This document shows, one piece after another, positions 1 to 8,431 of a DNA stretch of 35,636 bases (the stretch's first letter is position 1; every line of letters begins with the position of its first letter). The stretch comes from a virus. The position numbers were made by a program, and so were the translations under genes. The notes beneath the pieces are model-generated. The model was given only the letters and a program-made list of their open reading frames with translations. It searched no databases and was not told the origin of the DNA. Where the stretch lies: positions 1-35,636 of the IMG/VR virus record IMGVR_UViG_3300024265_000143. One strand, written 5' to 3'.

Positions 1-2774
1 GCAGCAGCATCTGCTGCTTCTCTAATATTAGCAGGATCAATTTCACCTATTAAACGTTTTACATTTTCTAATGTTTCAGGTTTTACAAATACATCTTCTA
101 ATTGTACATTTTGACCTTGTTCTTGTAAATCAGCTAGATTTTTTAATAATCTTTCAGCAGTTAAGGCGAAACTGAATAATTCTTTATCTGGCCCCGATGA
201 AGCTCTAGCTTTATCTAAACCTAAAACGAATGTATCAATATTACCATTCAATTCTCTTAAACTTCTTCCCGCCGATGCTGATTGAGCAGATATACCTCCA
301 AATGTTTCGGCAGTAACTTTAATAGCCCCAGAAAATGCTTGTTGTATTTCAGCAGCAATTTCAGGGAATCTACTAGTTAATCTCTTAAGAACAGTTTCAA
401 TTGCTCCTTGATCTCCAGTAGCTAATGCCTCATCTATTTTAAATAACTCAGCTAAAGCAATTACCTGTTGAGGAAGCTTTATACCTTCTATTTCAAGACT
501 TTTTTCCAATTCTTTTTTAAATACTTCTCCTACCCCTTGAAAACCTACCTGAGAAGCAAGCCTAGCTGTTTTAGCTAAAGTATTAGCTAATCTAGTTATC
601 AATATACCATCTAATTCTTCTAAAACTTTTATTAAAGATTTTAATTCTTCTTCCATTATAGAAACTTCTTCTTCCGCTTCTCTAGTGGAAAATATGAAAC
701 CTGCCCACATATTTACTGTTAGTAATTCTTTATTTTGTTCTATAGATATACGTGTACTATCAATTTTTAATCCTAATTGCTGAACTCTATCTCTAGCTTC
801 TACAATTGTTCTTCCACCTAAAGATTCAATTAATACAGTTCTAAATTCTGATAAAGCTTCATTTATAGAACCAAAAGTTCCTGCAGTAAATCTTAAAGCA
901 TCTTCTAATTTTTTCAAACTTTCAGGTAACTCAACACCTAATTTTTCAATACCTTTAGCAGTTCTTTTATTAATTTCTGCTAAAGATTCATCTAATTGTT
1001 TTCCCGCATCAATTACTTTTCTTAACTCGGGTGTTATTCCTCTAATAGAATCCCCAAATTTATCCCATAAAGTTGCAAGCACAGCTACTACTATAGAAAT
1101 AATACCTAATGAACTAACTACTCTTGATAGGGCTCCAGCTATAACTCCAGCTGTTCTACCTACTGCTCTACCTAAAGCAAGAAAAGCTATTTGTAATCCT
1201 TTAGTTTGAGTAGTAGCACGTACAGCAAAAAATGCCCAAGCTCTACCCATACTCTTAACACCTGCTATAAAATTAGTTTGAGTAGTATTAAAAGTGCGTG
1301 AAAATCCAGTTAAAACTCTAGAATTAAAAGAAGTTAAAGACGCTTTAAATAATGTAGTTTGAGTTTTAATAAGTGCTAAACTTCGTCTTACCGTTTGATT
1401 ATGGGCATCTTGCGCTTTAGTTAAATTAATAACAGAAGCTGCTCCCTTTCTTTGAGCTTCAGCTAATAAAATTCTAATATTTAATTGATTTTTTAAAGTT
1501 TGAGTTGGTATCCCTACAAGAGCTGCACTACGTTTACCTACAGTTAAACCCGCTCTAATATTAATTTCTTTAGTAAGAGCTTGTCTTTCTACAAGTAATC
1601 TTTCAGCACTTAATTTTTTTTGATTATTTAATAAATTTTGACTAAAACTTTTAGCATCAAGTAATTGTGTAGCATAAAACTTTTTAAATAACTTAGCTCT
1701 AGCTAATAATTGTACTTTAGTTAAACCTACAACTTTACGATTAGCTTCTAAAAGAACTTTTGTCTCCTGAGTTTTAGCTTTAGCTACAGCAGCCAGAGCT
1801 TGACTTGTAGATGTAACACTTAATTGTTGAGCAGCTGCTAAACCAGCTGTAATAGTAGGTATTAATCTTTTACCAACTAAACCAATTAATCCAGCAATTA
1901 AAGCACCGGCTGCAATCTTAGATTTATTAAAACTATTTATTAAAGGGGTTAAACCATCTGTTATAAAAGTTGCCATAACATCCTTTAAATCAGTAACTGT
2001 TGTCAATAACTGTTGAAAAGGATTTGGATCAATATCTACTTGATCAAATACATTTTGACTTTCTTTTATAGTAGCTCGAACAATAGCTTGTTGTCTATCA
2101 AAAGCAGATAATTCTAAAGCTGTCTTACCTATTGTTGCCCCATATTCCTTATAAGCTTGTTCAGTTTTTATAATAACACCTAGAGTTTGAATAATTTCCA
2201 CTCGTCCACGTTGTGAAGCACTAATAAATCTATTTAAAGCTTCAGTTGCAGAGCCTCCAAAAGTTTGTGCAGCCTTAGTAGCGGCAACAGCTAATTCTTC
2301 CATTTGCTTTTCGCCTAAACCAGCAGAGATACCTTTATTAATTACAGGTAAAGCCGCCGCAAAACTAAGTGCTCCTCCTGTAGCCTCTTGTAGTCTTTTA
2401 GTAATAGTTACAACACTAAGTCCAAATCTATTACTAAAATCCTCAGAAGATTTAATCATACTAGATAAATCAGCTGCACGACGTAATATTAAAAAAGCTG
2501 AACTTAAAGCAAACACATTAGCTGCAACAGTAGCATAGACCGCTACTAGCCCGCCCATACCTTGAGCCATTCTTCCAAAATCTTTATTAGTCCTGTTTGC
2601 TCGTCCAGATACACCTTCAAGATTTCTCTTTACCTCATTAACTCGTTTACTAACGCCAGACGATTGTTCTTTAACATTACCCATAGTTTTATTAAGGCGC
2701 TTCAGTTCCTTTTCAGCACGTTTAATACCTTTTTGAGTTAAATCAATCCTTAATGTTACTACCTTATCTGCCAC
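1..2774 (-). CDS. Tail tape measure protein (C-terminus outside window)
   Basis: Open frame of at least 924 codons running off the left edge. The GTG start at 2774 is chosen because AAGGGAG lies about 8 nt upstream. It overlaps the end of the preceding frameshift ORF by 11 nt. The N-terminus is helical and charged (starts MADKVVTLRID), followed by long alanine/glutamine/lysine-rich coiled-coil stretches. There are several hydrophobic segments, for example around residues 66-90, a second near residue 290 and another near residue 540, as expected for a tape measure that sets tail length and may insert into the host membrane. Its place right after a G/GT-type chaperone pair is the classic context. 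Identity rests on position, length and composition; no enzymatic domain was seen in the visible part. Confidence 0.88.
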   Translation of the reverse strand, partial: MADKVVTLRIDLTQKGIKRAEKELKRLNKTMGNVKEQSSGVSKRVNEVKRNLEGVSGRANRTNKDFGRMAQGMGGLVAVYATVAANVFALSSAFLILRRAADLSSMIKSSEDFSNRFGLSVVTITKRLQEATGGALSFAAALPVINKGISAGLGEKQMEELAVAATKAAQTFGGSATEALNRFISASQRGRVEIIQTLGVIIKTEQAYKEYGATIGKTALELSAFDRQQAIVRATIKESQNVFDQVDIDPNPFQQLLTTVTDLKDVMATFITDGLTPLINSFNKSKIAAGALIAGLIGLVGKRLIPTITAGLAAAQQLSVTSTSQALAAVAKAKTQETKVLLEANRKVVGLTKVQLLARAKLFKKFYATQLLDAKSFSQNLLNNQKKLSAERLLVERQALTKEINIRAGLTVGKRSAALVGIPTQTLKNQLNIRILLAEAQRKGAASVINLTKAQDAHNQTVRRSLALIKTQTTLFKASLTSFNSRVLTGFSRTFNTTQTNFIAGVKSMGRAWAFFAVRATTQTKGLQIAFLALGRAVGRTAGVIAGALSRVVSSLGIISIVVAVLATLWDKFGDSIRGITPELRKVIDAGKQLDESLAEINKRTAKGIEKLGVELPESLKKLEDALRFTAGTFGSINEALSEFRTVLIESLGGRTIVEARDRVQQLGLKIDSTRISIEQNKELLTVNMWAGFIFSTREAEEEVSIMEEELKSLIKVLEELDGILITRLANTLAKTARLASQVGFQGVGEVFKKELEKSLEIEGIKLPQQVIALAELFKIDEALATGDQGAIETVLKRLTSRFPEIAAEIQQAFSGAIKVTAETFGGISAQSASAGRSLRELNGNIDTFVLGLDKARASSGPDKELFSFALTAERLLKNLADLQEQGQNVQLEDVFVKPETLENVKRLIGEIDPANIREAADAA

Positions 2775-3548
2775 TAGGTGCTCCCTTAGATCTGGCTTTA
2801 ATTTGTTCTGCTACATCTTTTGCAACAAAATTATCTATGATCGGAATAATATCCCAAGCATATCTTCTAATATAATTTTCAGTATTATATTCGTCGAACA
2901 GTATAGGTAATAGCATTAGTTCTTTGCCTAAGTATTGACCCGAAAAACTCTCCCATCTAGAAGGTAATTTATCATACATATCTAATACCATTTGAGTTTC
3001 TATATATAAATCATATCTATCTACAGGAACCTGTGCTTCATCTGGTTCAGTATTTAACATCTCACACATTTCATAATATTGTACTTTTGTTAAACCTGAA
3101 CCTGATTCAGTTATATAACTTTTTAATCTTTCGATTTCTCTATCGTACTGTTCGATGAAAAGTTTCCCAGGTCTGATAAAACCTCTGTTACCCAATTATC
3201 AAATATAGTACTTGATCGCATTAATTCTAAAGCATTATAATCAGAAAAAGCTAATTCCTTTTCAAGATCATCTCCTACATCTGCTAAAACTAATTCTTTA
3301 ACATATTTTACTTTGAAACCTTTCCAACCTTTTACTATAGATTTTACATATAGTTCTAAAAACATTTCATCATCAAATTCATCAATTGCTTGACGGGTTT
3401 TTGTATCAAATTTTGTTTTTTGACATTTTTTATATAAAGCCTGGTTGCTTTCTTTTGACAAATACGCTAAGTCAAAAGTTAAACCCTCGCATCCAGGAAA
3501 ATCAAAAGTCACTACCTTTTCAGATAGTAACATACTCTTTAAATCCAT
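2764..3548 (-). CDS. Tail assembly chaperone GT-type fusion by -1 ribosomal frameshift
   Basis: The frame 3123-3548 (G) and the frame ending at 2764 (T) overlap, and T is in the -1 frame relative to G. The overlap holds G GGA AAC at 3168-3162, in the correct zero frame (CTG GGA AAC, residues 127-129 of G). Slippage there gives a protein of about 261 aa that continues GKLFIEQYDREIERLK. By analogy with lambda gpG/gpGT, the fusion and the short form together chaperone the tape measure during tail assembly. The first ATG of the T frame (3195) lies inside the overlap and has no convincing ribosome site, so T is probably made only as the fusion. The downstream gene is the tape measure, as expected. 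Confidence 0.85.
3123..3548 (-). CDS. Tail assembly chaperone, short (G-like) form
   Basis: 141 aa product of normal decoding, starting MDLKSMLLSEKVVTFDFPG. The ATG at 3548 is preceded by AGAGGTG at good spacing. It is an acidic, helical protein ending in a Ser/Asn-rich tail, the usual character of gpG-like chaperones. It lies 13 nt after the upstream tube-like gene and before the tape measure. I assign function from synteny and from the slippery site near its 3' end, not from a recognised sequence motif. Confidence 0.8.
   Translation of the reverse strand: MDLKSMLLSEKVVTFDFPGCEGLTFDLAYLSKESNQALYKKCQKTKFDTKTRQAIDEFDDEMFLELYVKSIVKGWKGFKVKYVKELVLADVGDDLEKELAFSDYNALELMRSSTIFDNWVTEVLSDLGNFSSNSTIEKSKD
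3162..3168 (-). promoter_or_regulatory. -1 frameshift slippery heptamer GGGAAAC
   Basis: On the minus strand the sequence CTG GGA AAC places G GGA AAC exactly in X XXY YYZ register with the G frame. It sits 37 nt before the G stop codon at 3125-3123. The -1 frame is open from here to 2764. Confidence 0.88.
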
Positions 3549-3561
3549 GGTGAATCACCTC

Positions 3562-4572
3562 TTATGGCATATTATAAACAACTGTACTATAGTTACCAGA
3601 TTCTTCTTTTGCGACGAATTGAATATCTAGTGATATTATATCTCTAAAAATTTGTCTGGGAATTTGTAATAAAGTTTGTGGTATATTTAATTGTAAACTA
3701 GGAGCAGTTGCTCCGCCTACATTTATTGTTATATCAGCTAAATGAGTACTTTCATAAGTATCTGTTGCTGCATTAGTATTAATAGCGTTAAATAGATCTA
3801 CTGTTTCATTTGTACCTGATTTCATATAGAAAGTTAAACTTCCACTTATTCTTCTGTTTCCTGTAAAATGTCCTATTGGAATAGTAGTTTTTCCTAATAT
3901 ATTTCTACCAAAAAATATATTATTATTACTAAATCTTATAGTTCCCCCTATCAATGCTAATGTATAAGCTATTGAATTCATTGTCAAAGCAATTGTAGAT
4001 AGTTTATTCTTTAAAAAATTATTAGCAGTAGTTCTGTCTGTTGATGTGGGTGGAGTATTGTCCTCAGTTATACTTAATGCTTGTCCAGACCAACGTATTT
4101 CAACTATATTATTTATATCGAAACTAATATCAGCTGAATCAACAACTGCATTGTCTAATCTGTAATTTCCTTCGGATTGATTTGGTTGATCGAACCATAA
4201 AGTGAGATTTCGCAAAGTTGCTACATTTCCATTAGCAAAATCTATAGTAGAGCTAGTAGAGTTACTAGTCAGAGAGTCTACCCCCATTAAACTTACCCAT
4301 AAATATTCTTCTGGGCTTGTAACATTAGTATCTACCAAAGGTAAAACATAAGTTACAAAAGTAAACCGAACTGGGGATACCGCCGAAATGTGTGGCGCTA
4401 AAGTTCTGGTTTGTTCAGGATCTAATGTATTTCTTCCTACCGCGTCTAACCTACTATCTTTAACATAAGAAAAATCTCTTACTTTCAATTGCACCGTATT
4501 AGTTGCATCTGCACTAGCGTTCGGATTTTTTGAAATGTATATGTCAGTATCGCGTTTGAAAAAAACAGCCAT
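3562..4572 (-). CDS. Tail tube-like protein, paralog 2
   Basis: 336 aa beta-rich protein (Thr, Ser, Asn and Val rich). The C-terminal half resembles the neighbouring 405 aa protein: both contain NKLST, an ALxGG segment followed by a (S/A)NN motif, then GHFTG (here about residues 234-238) and a (R/T)(I/V)SG strand ending in K(S/T)G. I therefore read the two as ancient duplicates of one tail-tube fold. The product could be a minor tube protein, a tail-tip or initiator ring protein, or a tube decoration. It ends 13 nt before the chaperone gene. Tail role: good confidence; exact position in the particle: unknown. Confidence 0.7.
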   Translation of the reverse strand: MAVFFKRDTDIYISKNPNASADATNTVQLKVRDFSYVKDSRLDAVGRNTLDPEQTRTLAPHISAVSPVRFTFVTYVLPLVDTNVTSPEEYLWVSLMGVDSLTSNSTSSTIDFANGNVATLRNLTLWFDQPNQSEGNYRLDNAVVDSADISFDINNIVEIRWSGQALSITEDNTPPTSTDRTTANNFLKNKLSTIALTMNSIAYTLALIGGTIRFSNNNIFFGRNILGKTTIPIGHFTGNRRISGSLTFYMKSGTNETVDLFNAINTNAATDTYESTHLADITINVGGATAPSLQLNIPQTLLQIPRQIFRDIISLDIQFVAKEESGNYSTVVYNMP

Positions 4573-4581
4573 TATTATCCC

Positions 4582-4615
4582 TTATTAAAGTGGGTGGAAG
4601 AAGCTCCCACCCACT
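4582..4615 (-). terminator. Hairpin after major tail tube gene
   Basis: A 9-bp perfect stem AGTGGGTGG/CCACCCACT lies between the two tube paralogs. On the minus strand it is followed by TTTAATAAG, which has no long U tract. It is probably a partial terminator or an mRNA-stabilising hairpin that raises upstream tube expression over downstream genes. Confidence 0.6.
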
Positions 4616-4621
4616 AATTCA

Positions 4622-5839
4622 TTAGAATTCGTCTGCGAAATATGCTACAGTTAATTCATTATTTGCTGCGGGATCTGGATTTGCGCCAGTATAAGGTAGA
4701 GCATTGTATGCAATGTCTACCGTAACAACATCTTCGATATTAATTACTGGAATTACCAAGTGAGCTCCTGTCATTGTAAGTTGTACAACGGGTATATCAA
4801 ATGGTGACACCGGTGCTACACCACCAACATTAATAACTAAGTTAAAATCTGTCGGATCTGCCCCAGATGTTGAATTAGAATGAGTTAAAATATCATTCAA
4901 TAATTCAGCTGTATCATCTGCTCCACCTGTTTTTAGGTAGGCTAACATATTACCACTGACTGTTCTCTGTCCTGTAAAATGTCCACAAGGAGTATTTACA
5001 GTTCCTAAAACTTCTGGTGTCAAGAAGGTAATATTATTAGCTACAGTCAAACTACCCCCAGTCAAAGCTAGAGTATAGGTTTGACCATAAGCTGTACCAG
5101 TTTTACCAACTAATGATACCGTTGATAATTTATTTCTAATACATGCTTGTAGTGTAGTAGGTGCAGCCAAATAACCAACTGTTGCTAATGGGAATGCAGA
5201 ATCTTGCAAATCACCAGCATTAGTTAACATAGTTGCTAATGAAGCCACGTCTGTAGTATCTATAACTTCTGCTACACTTGTTCCGAAACCTGTCCAGGTA
5301 ACCGAAGCAATTGCATCAATAGCAAAATCTATTTCTGCTGTATCAATAACAGCACCAATAATATGATACCATACTGGAGCAGTACTCGTTCCCAAATTAA
5401 ATATAAATGATAGTTTTAACAATTCATTAGTATTTGAATCTGTAAAGTCTATTGCTAGACCTCCTGATGAACCACCCTGTCTAGTAGTTGCATTACCATC
5501 TACTGCGGTTGCCACAGCGTTTGTAATTCCGGAAGCCGCTAAAGCTTCCCATAAAATTCTTTCTACAGCATCTACCGTAGAATCAACTGTATCAAAACGT
5601 GGACGCATGTAAGCTTGTATGCTCCAATCTACCGGTTCAATAGCAGTTGTGAATACTTGTTGTCCTCTAACTGGAGTTGTTCCCGCTTCACTGATTTCAA
5701 TTTCTTGTACACCAGTATTAGCTGTGAACGAAAATCCATCTAGAATTGGAACTTCCCAAGTATTACTATCTAAAATGCCAGCGATAGTCTGACTAGTTGA
5801 AACGAACAATTTGGCGTTTCTACTTAAACTAAATGCCAT
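4622..5839 (-). CDS. Major tail tube-like protein, paralog 1
   Basis: 405 aa beta-rich protein starting MAFSLSRNAKLFVS, with GHFTG at about residues 286-290. It shares its C-terminal pattern with the 336 aa protein downstream. It follows the tail-terminator-like gene, precedes the chaperones, and has a strong hairpin directly after the stop. The abundant capsid gene has the same arrangement, which suggests high expression. Assigned as the main tail tube subunit because it is the larger member, has the hairpin, and comes first in the order. Confidence 0.72.
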   Translation of the reverse strand: MAFSLSRNAKLFVSTSQTIAGILDSNTWEVPILDGFSFTANTGVQEIEISEAGTTPVRGQQVFTTAIEPVDWSIQAYMRPRFDTVDSTVDAVERILWEALAASGITNAVATAVDGNATTRQGGSSGGLAIDFTDSNTNELLKLSFIFNLGTSTAPVWYHIIGAVIDTAEIDFAIDAIASVTWTGFGTSVAEVIDTTDVASLATMLTNAGDLQDSAFPLATVGYLAAPTTLQACIRNKLSTVSLVGKTGTAYGQTYTLALTGGSLTVANNITFLTPEVLGTVNTPCGHFTGQRTVSGNMLAYLKTGGADDTAELLNDILTHSNSTSGADPTDFNLVINVGGVAPVSPFDIPVVQLTMTGAHLVIPVINIEDVVTVDIAYNALPYTGANPDPAANNELTVAYFADEF

Positions 5840-5858
5840 TTATTTCTCCTCGTATTTT

Positions 5859-6293
5859 CTATACTTCGTATCTAACCTCTAGAGTAACTTCTCCTACACC
5901 TAGAGGGTTTAATAATCCTTCGTCGTCTGCTAAGGACAGTAATCTAATATCTTCACTAAGGTTATTACCCGCTACTGTTAGATTAAGATTGCTATCTATT
6001 ATGACTTCGATATCATCGAAAATTTCTTCTATTCTATCTTTGGCATCTTCATCATTAACATAAATTCTTATATTAATACCTAAAAATCCCCATTTAAAAC
6101 TACCAGGAAGATATTCTCTTGTTTCTGCGCCTGGATAAACACAGATTAAGGGATAGTCTGTGACTTCATCCCAAAATATTTGTCTACTCTTAACATTGTC
6201 AAACACGTTAGAAACAAAAGGACTACTACCATTCATATTTGTTTTAAATAGTCTGACTATTTCCTCTACAATTTGTGTTCTTTTATTAGCCAC
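5859..6293 (-). CDS. Tail terminator / tail completion-like protein
   Basis: 144 aa. Helical N-terminus (IVEEIVRLFKTNM) followed by strands such as YPLICVYPG and WGFLGINIRIYVND, then a helical DAKDRIEEIFDDIEVII segment and a terminal strand EVTLEVRYEV. This helix-strand-helix order is typical of gpU / T5 p142-like tail terminators. It also fits the position between the head-tail joining genes and the tube genes. It overlaps the upstream gene by 8 nt. No catalytic motif. Confidence 0.65.
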   Translation of the reverse strand: MANKRTQIVEEIVRLFKTNMNGSSPFVSNVFDNVKSRQIFWDEVTDYPLICVYPGAETREYLPGSFKWGFLGINIRIYVNDEDAKDRIEEIFDDIEVIIDSNLNLTVAGNNLSEDIRLLSLADDEGLLNPLGVGEVTLEVRYEV

Positions 6294-7761
6294 TAAGTTT
6301 CACCTTTACTCGTCTAAGAGTAGCTATTTGTTCTTGTTGTAATATTTGTCGAATAGATCGTCCAAATATACCTTTAGGGTCTCTTAGTTGCTTATGTAAT
6401 CTTCCCCCCTTTTCAAAAACCCCATATGGATTTCTCATATACTTTACTTGTGCCCCTAAAGCATTCTTTTCTTTTGTATCAAATAAAGATTGAACTTTAG
6501 CAGATCTAGCAAATCTTCCTGTTCTATAATTTAATTTTTGAGCAGATCCTCCTTTACCCATATTCTCTCTTATTTGATCGTGTAACCTGTCATTAATTAA
6601 ATCAATTAATTGTTGAATATTAGGGCTAGCTACCCTGGCCTCTCTTGATCTAGGTGTATCCTTATCAGCACTCAAACCTGGACCATATACTTTTATTTTT
6701 TGTTTTTTTCTAGCAGAGCTTTTAAAAACTTTATTTATACCGCCCTGTTTAGTTTTTCCTGTCACAAATATTTCTTCAAAAGCTAAAGCATATTGACTTA
6801 ATATTGTAGGACTAGCTGTATATCTTTTTACTAAATCTCTACTAACTACATTTAATATCTTTGTAGCTTCAGCTATAAGCTGTCTAGTTCTAGCTCCAGA
6901 AGTTTGATTATCTTCTGAAAACTCAGCTATAGTAATAGTAATAGTACCAGCCTTTCTACCAGAAGCTTTTAATAATCTAGTACGAATTGCTATACTAGCA
7001 TCAATTCTTATTAATTGATCTCTTATAGCTATTAATTTATTCTTTTCATCTACAGTTAAAAAGGTAGTAATTTGTGTACCTTCTTCACCTTTTTGTCCAA
7101 CAAAATGAACCAAATTTCCTATTCCAGGACCAAAAGTGTGGCCTACATCAAAACCTTGCTTCTTCTTTTTTGCAATAACAGATAGTGCTTGTCCGCTCTT
7201 TTCCGCTAATTTAAATATACCTTTTTCTCTATCTACTTCAATATGTTGAGGTCCTATATCCCCCCCTTTATTATCTTGTCGAATATCTAATCCACCAATA
7301 ACTATAGAAGCTGCTATTTGTTGTCTACGTTCAAGTTTACTGGTAGAAGTATTTATAGTTCTTAAAGCTTGTTCTCTAATATCTTTTCTAACATGAGTAG
7401 TTAAATCACTGATTGTTCTGAAATTAGTACCCTCTACGACATTTCTTTTAGCGTCAACCCAATCAACTTTACCTTTGACGTTGGCTTGATTGAAGTTTTT
7501 TTGTAATGAATTTTTAAAAGACATTTCTACAAAATCAACTACATCTTTCATGTTTATACCTGGAAACTTTTTTTGTATAATAGCTTTATGTTTGTTAACT
7601 AATTTAACTAAAGTTCTACGTTCTATAGAAAATTGTGTTATATTTCTATTTAAATCAGATCTTTTAGTACCTGGTCCCTTTTTAGTTCCTAATATTATTT
7701 GAGCAAAATCTCGAATAAATATTTGAAATAAAACCTCGTTTCCACCGCGTTCTAAAGCCAT
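6286..7761 (-). CDS. Neck / head-closure region protein, large (491 aa)
   Basis: The C-terminal ~90 residues (TGRFARS, then VKYMRNPYGVFEKGG) look like an HK97 gp10-type minor tail or neck protein. The N-terminal ~380 residues are lysine-rich and mostly helical and are not recognised. HK97 gp10 relatives are usually about 110-180 aa, so this is an extended or fused version. A G-rich stretch GFDVGHTFGPGIGNL lies near residue 205. Between the gp6-like connector and the tail terminator, a neck role is the natural inference. The start at 7761 abuts the upstream stop in a coupled arrangement. Confidence 0.55.
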   Translation of the reverse strand: MALERGGNEVLFQIFIRDFAQIILGTKKGPGTKRSDLNRNITQFSIERRTLVKLVNKHKAIIQKKFPGINMKDVVDFVEMSFKNSLQKNFNQANVKGKVDWVDAKRNVVEGTNFRTISDLTTHVRKDIREQALRTINTSTSKLERRQQIAASIVIGGLDIRQDNKGGDIGPQHIEVDREKGIFKLAEKSGQALSVIAKKKKQGFDVGHTFGPGIGNLVHFVGQKGEEGTQITTFLTVDEKNKLIAIRDQLIRIDASIAIRTRLLKASGRKAGTITITIAEFSEDNQTSGARTRQLIAEATKILNVVSRDLVKRYTASPTILSQYALAFEEIFVTGKTKQGGINKVFKSSARKKQKIKVYGPGLSADKDTPRSREARVASPNIQQLIDLINDRLHDQIRENMGKGGSAQKLNYRTGRFARSAKVQSLFDTKEKNALGAQVKYMRNPYGVFEKGGRLHKQLRDPKGIFGRSIRQILQQEQIATLRRVKVKLSG

Positions 7762-8363
7762 TACGGACTAAACCTATATAAATCTAATATTCTACGAATA
7801 TGTGGTGGAAAACTATTGGCTAAATAAGGTAACGGATTATCTAATGTACCACCTAGCAAAGATTTGGTATTTACCTGTTCATTATTTTCATAGTAGTGAA
7901 CTAAATCAATAGCTACTAATTTTAAATCTTCTGGAATATTAGCTACAGTATAACCAGCTAAATAATTTACTTCTAAACTTCTAAAAGATAAGTCATAAGT
8001 ATCTACAAATTTATCTACTGCGGTCTGCATAAATACAGAACCTTCTTCTAAGTCAACAAAATAACCTGTTTTATCTGAAGCACCTTCAGACAAAGTTATT
8101 TGATTGACTCCTCCATCTTGTGAAGTCTTTACACTTACAACTGATATAACTGGAAAAGCTTCAAGAAACACTTTATTAGTTTTTCCATCGTGCCACTCAA
8201 TCTTACCATTACCACTAGTAGCAAATTGCGTAAATTTTCTATTGCAATAATGTTCTACCAATTGAGTAATTTGAGTAATAAGATTCTGAATCTTACCATC
8301 TCTTGTTGTACTAGTAATTGTTTTACTATTTTTATAATCATCAAGTGTTATTAAATCAGCCAT
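7761..8363 (-). CDS. Head-tail connector (gp6-like) protein
   Basis: 200 aa. Begins with the helical pattern typical of gp6/gp15-like adaptor proteins (LDDYKNSKTI, then IQNLITQITQLVEHYCNRKF), followed by a beta domain and a C-terminal helical region. It lies directly downstream of the capsid gene, the usual place for the adaptor ring that binds the portal. Assignment by fold-like sequence pattern and synteny. Confidence 0.75.
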   Translation of the reverse strand: MADLITLDDYKNSKTITSTTRDGKIQNLITQITQLVEHYCNRKFTQFATSGNGKIEWHDGKTNKVFLEAFPVISVVSVKTSQDGGVNQITLSEGASDKTGYFVDLEEGSVFMQTAVDKFVDTYDLSFRSLEVNYLAGYTVANIPEDLKLVAIDLVHYYENNEQVNTKSLLGGTLDNPLPYLANSFPPHIRRILDLYRFSP

Positions 8364-8379
8364 AATATCCCTACGCAGT

Positions 8380-8409
8380 AAAGAGTGGGGGAGAATTCCC
8401 CCACTCTTT
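8380..8409 (-). terminator. Strong hairpin after capsid gene
   Basis: 12-bp perfect stem AAAGAGTGGGGG/CCCCCACTCTTT with a 6-nt loop, between the protease-capsid gene and the connector gene. Only a short T run follows on the minus strand, so it probably gives partial termination or protects the 3' end of the capsid mRNA. Confidence 0.7.
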
Positions 8410-8431
8410 GAATAATTTTAAAATCTATCAA

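Noticed and set aside
2764-3195. Independent gene starting at ATG 3195
   Set aside because: The start lies inside the upstream gene without a convincing ribosome site, while a perfect slippery heptamer explains its expression as a fusion.
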